Shown here piece by piece: positions 54,901 to 64,000 of a stretch of DNA of 64,000 nt. The notes below the pieces were generated by a model. That model made no database searches and was not told where the DNA came from. It saw only the letters and a list, made by a program, of their open reading frames with translations. A program made the translations under genes and the position numbers. The stretch comes from Cornus controversa (lineage: Eukaryota; Streptophyta; Magnoliopsida; Cornales; Cornaceae). Within the stretch, counting starts at the first letter, position 1; every line of letters starts with the position of its first letter. The stretch is from NCBI GenBank assembly GCA_026545225.1, contig CM048846.1, positions 14,905,975-14,969,974 on the forward strand, read 5' to 3'.

Positions 54901-57900
54901 AAGTTTACAGTGATAGGTTAATAAAAAGTAAGGGACAAAAGAGGGAATGGAAAGGGAAGGGACAGAGGAGTTGCTTGGATGAAAAGGCATGACAACAAAG
55001 GTATGATTAAGAGCTATAGTGAGAAAGACAAAAGGGGGGGTGGGAGTACTGAAATATAGATAATATATATATACATGAGGGATGATATCATATATACTGA
55101 ATGGAAAGAAAGAAAGAGGAGAGCTTTCTGATCAATGAATGAATGAATGCTACAAAACATGTACTATATATACATATATATGTATATGTGTGTGTGTGTT
55201 GTGATTTAGTGTTCATGGGGTGTTCTCCTTTTAATATTGGAGATATGGTCTTCTTTACAAGGCCCAAAATTAAGCTTCACTCCAAATTAAATATATATTA
55301 ATTCTTCTACTTATCTTAGGGTTTCATGGGCAAAAGAAAACTGTAATGAATTGAAAAACCCTTCTTCTATAGGTGCTAATTCTTTCTTATTTATTTATGC
55401 TACAAAGCGCTGACACCTTCACTTTTTGAAAACGTACTTCCAACCGTCCACTTTAAAAGGTGAAAAAATACCACTAGTTTATAACCTTTTGTGTGTGAGA
55501 CTGTGTCTAGTCACTAAATTACTTATTTTAAACCTTTTTTTTATCAGTTTATAGTCATTTTCCTTTTATTTTTTTATTTATTAATTCCTTCTCTTTGGTC
55601 ATACTCAGGGAACTGCTGACTTCTCTTCTATGCAATTAAATGGTTTGGAAAGTACACATTCAGAATTTATAATCTTCCTCCATTTCTTGTGTATGGTACG
55701 TTGCAGGCTTGCAGCAGCTTTGTGAGACCTTTAATTTAAATGGTAAATTTCTAATGGTACTTTACATCAGCAGAAGAAACAGGCTCTTTGTTTTTTTGCC
55801 AAACTTTTTTAGTCCCCCATGTTAATTTTTATTCATCTAATCACTTTTTTTTGTTTTGTTTAAGTCTATATTTTAGAAAGATCAAGATGATCAAGCAGTG
55901 AAGAAATTCTTTGATCAGAAATATGATTAGAGGAAGAAGTAAAGATCCATATTTGATTACACACATATATATATATTTACATATACATATATGTAAATAT
56001 ATATATACACACACATGGATTGAAGTTAAAAGAAGGAAAATGATATTGGCATTGCAAAAAAACCTCTACACTCCACTTGCTTTGATATTTTAGAGTCAAG
56101 AAATGGGGTGTTAAGATGTTTTTTTTTTTTAGGGTCTCCATGTCACATTTTAAAAAAAAAAAAAAAAGGACAAAACTTGACCAAATATTTGATGAATAGA
56201 AAAGAATTCAAGTATCTAATATTTCGATATCGATCGAGAAAATTAAGGTGCTATAAAATTATGCTTTTGTTAAGCAAGCCAAATAGTGATCAACTTTTTA
56301 ACAAAAATGAGGGTTTATATACAGGAAAGGAAATGAACCCTTGTTGAGGTTTCTCTCATGTTCTCTCACAAAGTTTTCCACGGATACACTGGGACTGGTC
56401 TAAGTAGAGTTATATATATATATATATATATATATATGATTAATTAAAGCATTTATAGTTTAGAAGAGAGAAAAAAGAAAAACAAATGAATACATCCGGA
56501 GTTTGCAAACAATATCACTTCAGGATTCAAGCATTCATTAACTAACTAAAACTTATAAAAAAGAAAAGAAAAAAGAATGCATATCATTTTTTGAATAGAA
56601 ATTATAACTAATTTTACTTCTATTTAGTAAAGTAGTTAATGGTAATTTTTGTCTTACTCTACTTATTTCGATGTAAAATATTTTTAAAAAACGGCAGTGT
56701 TTCGATTGAATATTTTTAAAAAAAATTTGTTATACCCGTAAAATATTTTCACATCAAAATATTTGAATTGATACAATTAATTCATAAAATATTAAATAAC
56801 TAGTTAGGTTAATGCTACTGGGAACACCAAAAAAAATTTAAAATATTTTTAAGAAAATATTCTAAATTCCTACTTTTTAAGCACAAAAGTGTTGCAAATA
56901 AGTAGTGTGGATATATATATATAATTAGCAATGATATGCTCTTCGATATGGAGAGTCCGAATAAAACATAAACCAAAAGACCGAAGTCAAGTCATACCTC
57001 ATCTTCTTCTTCCATGGACGCATGAAGATGACTAAAAGTAACAGCTCTTTTTAATAAATTATAAAATACATGTGATTGGAGAGGATTTAAACCCTTTTTA
57101 AAAATTTTAAAATAAGTACAGGGACAATGAGTACACAGTAGAGAGTAGAGCAGCAAAAAAAAAAAATACTGTAGAAGAAAGTGACTGTTATGGTGTCCGG
57201 AAGGGAAGTTGTTTGTACTAGAAAGCTCGCGTTCCAAGACTAAATGCAAGCATTTAGTAGGGGAACAATTCATAGGAGGCTGTAGGGACACCATTTCCTT
57301 GGTTCCAATTCAAAAAGATCATCAAAACCTCCATTATTTTCTCGTGCTTTCCCACGCCGCTTTCCGCCTCCCAAACACCTCCTCTCCCCTCTTAGTCTTA
57401 GTCCATGAAGACTCCACATAGCCTTCCTAGTCTCCAATTAATCATGAGAGAGAGCTGTACTTCACTTTCATGCTAGGAAAGCCTAGTGAGCACCCCCAAA
57501 ATTTGGAGCATGGGGAGTGACGTCATCGTAATTGTCATTATCGTTCTTATCTTAATTATATTGGTCGTTTTCTCTCTCTCTATTACCCTTTATTATAATT
57601 AATCTTTCTCGAGACATTTCTAAATTTCTTATCTTAATTATATTGATCGTTTTCTTTGTCTATTACTTTTTATTATAACTAATCTTTCTTGTTTATCGAG
57701 ACATTTCTAAATTTTTGATATGTGTCTAAACCATCCCAGTCTACTTTCGCAATAAGAAACACATCAATAGAAACGAAATTGTGATTCCGTTGCTCTCTGC
57801 CAATGGCAACATTTATATAGCGACAAAATTTCAACAAATTTGTTTCCACGATTAATGATTTATTGCGACCAAATTTCAAGATTTTGCTATGAGAATTGTC

Positions 57901-59648
57901 ATCACTAATGCAAGAGTGATCATAGAGAGCAATTGAGTCCATGTATGTAGAACTCTTGCAAAAGTGGCCACAATTTTTGAAAAAAAATTGCGACTAAACC
58001 ACTGCCCAGATAAAGAGAGCAACTAAAATGAACGATCAACCCCATCACTTTAAACTAATTTTATTAACTTTTGTCACTAATATTTAATTTCTATTATGAA
58101 AAATGATATACAAATTAATTGACTTGTATTGACTCTCTCACATGTGGTGGAGTTCAAAGTTTCATTATTTTGTATATGGTTATCAAAGTTTGAGACTTCT
58201 TATTAAAATGAAAAAATAAATAATAAAAAAAGGCAAACGTTCAAGAAATAGCAAATTGAACTACTGAATTTCTAATTTTAGTGTCCTTGATATTTGATAT
58301 GATGATTTAAATTCCTTTCCAATTTGGTTTGATCACATATACATGGTGGAAGCCAAAAAAAGGGAACAAAAAAATAATGAATAGTTTAGCTTAATTTGAT
58401 CTCCAAAATATAAAATATTAGTAAAAATCTAATTTCAAAAATACACTCCTATTAACATATAAAATATATATGTGTACATTTACATATATATTTATATTCA
58501 ATTTTGGGTGAGTAGGAATATTCAATCTCTCATTGAGTTCAACCTGTTACAGTCTCATTTCCGTTTTCTACAATTGTGACTTTTGCAGACTCAATCTCTC
58601 TCTAGTTCAACTTTTGAGATTGCACTATTTCTTTGATTTTGACACTATCATCATGAGATTTTCCTTTCATTATCATGCATTTAAATTGGTTCTCTCTCTC
58701 TCTCGGGCATTTGGTTCCTTAGTCTAATTGGTCTGTCAATATATATATATATATATATATATATATCTTGATGAATTGTGGACTTTGATTTGGCAGTGAA
58801 GCTCAAATCTGTCCTCTTATCCAGAAATCCTGAGCTGCTTACCTCATAAGGAGAGTGCAGCCCCCAATGGTACACTTCTCTTTTCTTTAGAGTAATCATC
58901 GGATTGATGTTATGTTTACTCTCCCATATCTCTAAAGATACACCAGATGTCATCTCTCTCTCTCTAAACATACACATACTCATATACATACACAGGTCTC
59001 ATTTTCCTCTCTGCTTTTCTTCTCATTAACTCCTGGAAAGAGACTAACAAGCCAAATAAAGCAAACCCCAATTAGCATTTTCTGCTCTGTTGGCCTGTGC
59101 TTGGCTGGTTACATTACTCAGTTATCAAAATATTATTGTTTCCTATTTTGAATTTCATCATTTTAAATGGTGAATTTTACTACTTTAATTTATGAAATTT
59201 CAAAATAAATATGAAGTTGCATTGTACGCCAGGTGTAACTCTTCCAGAAATAGAAGTAAAATTTTGTAATCAATAATATATATATATATCTATCTTTAAG
59301 TTTTAGGTACTTAATAATATTGCATTATAAGTTTAAATAATAATTAATCTAATTTAAATTCAATTCAAAAAGGTGTATAAAAAATCAATAAAGTGTATTT
59401 TTTATTTAAATATTATACTCGTTAATTTTGTAAGGGTACGTATGTATGTTTGAGTCTTGATTTAAAATGCTTGTGAGAAGCAAAATTGCCTAGAATAGAG
59501 TTACCCACGTATTATATGTGCTATATATATATATATATATATAGACTCTGAAGTATGATGGAAGTGGTTGCTTTCATGTACTTTATATGTTAGTTTCTCC
59601 AGTTGTAGGGGCTTTAATGCGGACCCCAAGAAACACTTCAAAGCACTT

Positions 59649-59686
<38 letters not shown>

Positions 59687-60215
59687 AATCTGAGATTTGG
59701 ACCACAACAACTGCTACTCTTTTATGTTCAAATTACTTGTCCTCATTTGTCTTGTTAAATGCTTGGACTGAATCTCTCAGACTCAGACCACCACAAGACA
59801 ATGTATTTTGGTCTTGGCGCCTACGTACACTGTAGTTTCTCCACACATGACACATCTGTGTGTTTGTGTGTGTGTATTAGTGTGTGTGTGTGTACTCACT
59901 CTCATAATCAGTGAGACGCTTGACAATGAAAATAAATGAAACCTGATACAAAATTTAAAAAAAAAAAATAATCACATACATTTTCACACTCAATTGAACA
60001 ACACTAGCCAAAATTTTCTGGCATTAGAATCACTCAGCAGTCAATACTCAACATGCATCATAGATGTACAAGAATAATATATGTGATAGAAAAATTGACA
60101 ATGAAACCTGATGACAAACCCTCAAATATAAGGCCACACCATATGAACAAGAAACGCCTTAATATGAATGACACAACGGCTGGCATGTGCTTGAATACCA
60201 GCAACAATGTACCCG
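54901..60215. other. Intergenic between WUSCHEL and the ALKBH gene
   Basis: No gene accepted. Contents include TA and TG runs (55158-55200, 56412-56437, 58740-58766, 59524-59543, 59652-59682, 59860-59893). A direct duplication of about 80-90 bp lies at 57545-57715 (TCTTATCTTAATTATATTG and GAGACATTTCTAAATT repeated). The first kilobase next to WUS would be its promoter region. Confidence 0.5.
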
Positions 60216-61428
60216 TCACCCGTCCACGTTCACCCTGAACCTCCGCCTATTACCAGTCCCTCGTTGATTCCAGGTTGAGTAATGAGGCTCTGACTGCATC
60301 ATATTGCCTCTCTCGGTCGATCCCCGGGCTTGGTCTCTCCAAATCTCTCTTCTTCCATCCTGCCTGTTCACAAGAAGCTTTGATTTCGAAGGGTTCAATC
60401 TGTTCAAACTTCTTGATCTGTCGTCTTCAAAGGACAAGGGTAGTAGTCCTTGCAAATCAGGCTCCGGAACAAATCCAAATGGCCATTTTGATTGATCCAT
60501 TTTCCGGAAAGTAATTGATATCCTATGAGATAAGACGGGAATCATATTAATCAAAATCACTAATTCAAATAAACAAGAAAGGATACGATAACGAATACTG
60601 TAGCAAACATAACCAAACAAGAGAGTGTGATGTACCTTTTAGTAGGTACTGCAGGCACACAATGCTTAGCCACATCAGCCCCGTTTCCGTTTAATACAAG
60701 GACAGATCTGGATGAGAACAAAAAACAATGAATGCTCACTTGAAGAATTTGATTTCTTGAAGAACAAAATTAAATTTTATAATTCAATCATGCATATGTA
60801 AAAAAATATGTATAACATGCAGTAGATGAAATAGAAAAAACAGGAAATGCATGAAAGTTGATATGCACATCATACTTACCCCAAGGGCAGGGGGATTGCG
60901 ATAGCACCACTAAACTCGCCGGCACCCATAACTTTCAAGTTTGTTCCAAAGACTATATTACACTCACTCAGAAATGAAACAGTACAAAAAGGTCGAACAA
61001 ACTCATGGTTGTCAATGTGAGGGGGTATGCAGTCGCCTTCATCATAAATGTTGACGATACAACTGTCAGGCACACAGGATGGAGGAATAACATGCCATCT
61101 TATCAGCCTCCTGATGATCACTTTAAAAAGATGTGGTAGAGGATCCACAATTTCTTTCCGGAGGATGCCTGGTGGATTACCATTTTTATCCTGCCACAGT
61201 ACTAAAATCATAAGCTCTTCTATCCATTTTAAACTCTTTTTTTCATTCCATAGCTGTCACACAAGTATCATATCCACTAAAGCTTTGATTAGAAAATTTT
61301 ACCAGTCAATAATTAATTGGAGAGAAAGTAAGAGAAACTTACTGTCGCGTAATTGTAACAGCAACCAAATTGGATGGTCACACGCCCCTTGCCCCTCATC
61401 CACTTTTGAGGTGCAGTATATGTGCGCT
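60216..61428 (-). CDS. ALKBH9/10-type RNA demethylase, last four exons (5' part outside the window)
   Basis: Plant ALKBH9/10 proteins are Fe(II)/2-oxoglutarate oxygenases that remove N6-methyladenosine from RNA; members affect flowering and virus resistance in Arabidopsis. Exons 61343-61428, 60880-61190, 60636-60707 and 60216-60522 join in frame, giving about 258 codons to the stop. The catalytic core is complete: the HxD of PPHIDNHEF, the second iron His in AKHCVPAV, and the 2OG-binding R-x5-R of RISITFR. KGRVTIQFGCCYNYA and CVPDSCIVNIYDEGDCIPP are family hallmarks. The first visible exon starts in mid-codon after an acceptor, so at least one more exon lies upstream. No such exon is recognisable up to 64000. 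The sequence does not decide between ALKBH9 and ALKBH10. The C-terminus is Arg- and Asn-rich. Confidence 0.92.
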
Positions 61429-64000
61429 CTGCAAAGGCAATACAAATAGATAAACGCTGTAGAATAAACATAGACGCTTCTCAACTAGTTCATGGAAGTA
61501 CGACAGGAAAAATAAAAGAAAAGCACCCTTTCTAGGGAGAAAAAAATAATATTTAGATCATTAAATTTTAAAATTCTACACGCAGACAAGCATATAATCA
61601 TTTCTTCTCTTGCGGTCACAGTTTGAAGGCTCAACTTAAGTATAAATGCCCAGATAGGCATCTGAGACAACTTAATTACTTAATGTTGCATAACATGAAG
61701 CACAGACGGTTCTTCATAAAAAACAAACAATGTCTGTCCAGCATCCTGCAGGAGACAACATTTCAACACTCCTAGAAACATGGCAGACACATCTCAAACG
61801 CATCTACAATTCTTTTCAGAAGAAACTTATAACATACACACCAAGGAAACAAATCAAACATGCTATGAACACTTTAATATGGCAAAAGAATACATTTGTG
61901 GACATAGGGATTATAATGTAGTAGTGTTAGCAGCAGTACACATTTTAAAGTAAATGTACTATATTGTTTGAGTTCCTTCTCTGAGACAGCAATTCATACA
62001 AAAATTTAAATAAATAAATCTTAATTGAGAAAACTAATAAAACTAGCCTAACACTCATTCATTCAGAATCTCTTAAAGTAGCAGCCAGAGAAGGATCAAG
62101 CACTAGGCAATTGCCCAATCAGATTTCATATTGCTCCCATTGTATGTTTTCATTTGATATCATTCAATTCCTTGGTGCGAATCCAAAAAAAATTTGAATT
62201 AAAAAAAAAATCCAATTCTTAGATTTCTAAACTTCTACTTTAATTAACTCTCTTTTCTCGTGCCTTTATTCTTCTAGAATTCTTCCAATTTGCTGTCACC
62301 TTTTTTTTCTTATAAACCTCCTTTTACCAACTCTTTGTGTGATTGTTGTCAAAACCTAACTTTTCATTCCTCAAATCATATGTCACACAACTCTGGTATC
62401 TGAAAATCTCCTAAAATTGCCAAAGGCAAACCAGAAAATTTTGTTTAAAAATTAAAAATAATCAACCAATGGCATTTTGGGAATGCTACAACTTCACCCC
62501 TGGCAACAATATCGTGTTTGAACCAGAAACTTTGAAACATAGCCTAAACTGGTAAGAAACTCAAAATCCGTTGTTTGAACTTTTCAAGGTTCAAAATTGT
62601 TTCACTGAAATTTAATGGGACCTTAAAATTTTCGTCAGAACCTAAACAGTTCACCTTAGGCCTCCAGTTGTATTGGACCAACCTTGATAGAAAGGGTACT
62701 TTTGTGAATGAACCTTATCAATATCAAAACCTATCGGGAACAGTAGATAGGACCTAATACTTCATAGACATACTGTAATTTGAAATACTTCTAAATTTTT
62801 TTATACGTATTCAATATTTTTGGGTATTCCTAGATGCATGACCAACATGCCTAAGATGCTGAGAAATGGAATTTCGAATGGGGAAAATAAGAGTGTAATT
62901 GTTGTAGAATACAAACAATTTTTAAATCCTTGGGCATCATTAAAGAAAAAAAAATGGTGCCTCTTAAGAGTAAACTGTGTAGAAACTACTCTAACTCCAC
63001 GGCCATGACAACAACCTCAAGTTTCTATGTGCATATTAGTATTACAATAAAAAATCTTAGCATATATATATATTAACTTTGTCCTTTTCTGGAGACGCAA
63101 AAACAACTCAGTAAAGGCACCATTCATATAAACTAGTATTGGCAGATGATTACTGCCAAAGTTCTACCTGCAATTAATAGTTCCACGTCAAAGATCATAT
63201 CAAATCTGGCCAATAAGGAATGAGGTGGGTTTCATGCCTTATATAACTCTGCCCATCACTAAACCCAATTTTCAACTTTCTTTTTCCGATGGTTCCATTT
63301 CTGCTCCTTGCAAAAGCAACCAACTGTTCTTTTCACAAAGTTGCAACATAAGGTGATATAGTGTGGAAGCAAAGATCATGGAAACAGACAATTGCAGACC
63401 AAAAAAATTCAATTGAGGGGCTAAATAGTACTATGTAATTAAAAATTTTAAAGAAAAATTATAAATTAATTTTAATATTGTTTTTATAATGTCTTGGTAT
63501 AAATTCTTAGGAGTATGTCAATCATGAGGGTTCTCCGACTGAGTTCATATCCTCATAACATGAATTTTGGTTTTTAATTATTTTTAATGAATTTTTTTTT
63601 CATATGGTAATAAATTTTATTTTGAACTTTAAGTCATCAGTAATTAAAGCTTAGTTATCTACAGTGGTGGAACCACATATAGTTGAGTGGACCAATTGCC
63701 CCCACTAAACTATTGTTATATTTTACTTTTGAATAAATAATTTTTAAAACTTGTAAAAATGCCCCATAATATAAATAATAAATAACCTTTAGTCTCGACC
63801 CTTGAACATTACCTTTAATTGCTTATCATCTTTCCCTCGTAAAGCCTCTTTGCACATGACTTTTTTTTTTTTTTGATAAGTCAAAATGAAATTTTTATTC
63901 ACAAAGAGTGAGATTGAAGAAGACTTGTAAGATTCTTGTTTCTGTCTTGAAGAAAGAATGAAAGGGTAAAAGAGATATATCAATGATTAACGTGGAGGAG
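61429..64000 (-). other. Probably a long 5' intron of the ALKBH gene; no exon visible
   Basis: The ALKBH gene must continue to the right, yet no exon encoding its N-terminal half can be read here. The interval has A/T-rich sequence, a TA run at 63063-63072 and no clear transposon ends. It may be one long intron, or contain short exons I could not see. Confidence 0.45.

Noticed and set aside
58795..58850. Short foldback with GCTCAGGAT and GAGCTTC, checked for a miR390-like precursor
   Set aside because: Only about six paired bases plus a bulge, and the mature miR390 sequence is not present.
59550..59650. Possible microRNA hairpin between two TA runs, with minus-strand TTGAAGTGTTTCTTGGGG faintly like miR395
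   Set aside because: The match to miR395 is poor and I could not form a convincing stem with the opposite arm.

Overview
This is a window of plant nuclear DNA, most likely from a eudicot. The evidence is intron-rich genes with GT/AG junctions, AT-rich noncoding sequence, many TA microsatellites, several plant-only gene families (flavanone 3-hydroxylase, WUSCHEL, an ALKBH9/10-type demethylase) and heavy loading with plant transposons. I cannot name the species.

Left part (1-28.8 kb): a flavanone 3-hydroxylase (F3H) locus broken up by transposons. One complete three-exon F3H gene (361 aa) lies on the minus strand at 25702-28292. Two remnants lie to its left in the same orientation: a first exon with some 5' flank (1207-1690), and a 3' end (22266-22370) with a copy of the F3H downstream flank (19024-19470). 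The simplest reading is a former head-to-tail F3H array with one intact survivor. A complete 15.5-kb Ty3/gypsy element of the Tat type (2851-18347, 5-bp target duplication GGGGT) sits between the remnants. Its gag-pol is broken in many places, but it carries an uninterrupted 1021-codon antisense ORF for a plant mobile domain protein with a probable in-frame 75-nt intron, a 34-unit tandem array on the promoter side of that ORF, and a 3' array of small hairpins. Smaller DNA elements with target duplications that can be read directly include a hAT-like MITE, two copies of one Mutator-type MITE, a Pack-MULE carrying a piece of a flavin monooxygenase gene, a Tourist-like MITE and a 1.07-kb TIR element.

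Middle part (28.8-42.8 kb): mostly intergenic, with an old LTR-retroelement remnant and a long-TIR Mutator-like element. It holds two plus-strand genes. One (35331-37203) encodes a 379-aa acidic protein with a consensus destruction box and a promoter with a perfect MSA (G2/M) element. The other (40317-40736) encodes a small plant protein of unknown function.

Right part (42.8-64 kb): a complete 11-exon gene for a SWD2/WDR82-type WD40 protein (APRF1/S2L-like, COMPASS subunit; 42792-47672, plus); a complete WUSCHEL gene (53099-54711, minus, 292 aa, with homeodomain, WUS-box and EAR motif); and the last four exons of an ALKBH9/10-type RNA demethylase gene (60216-61428, minus) whose 5' exons lie beyond the window. 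The genes do not form one pathway, although WUS, APRF1 and the ALKBH family all have links to meristem or flowering control in Arabidopsis.
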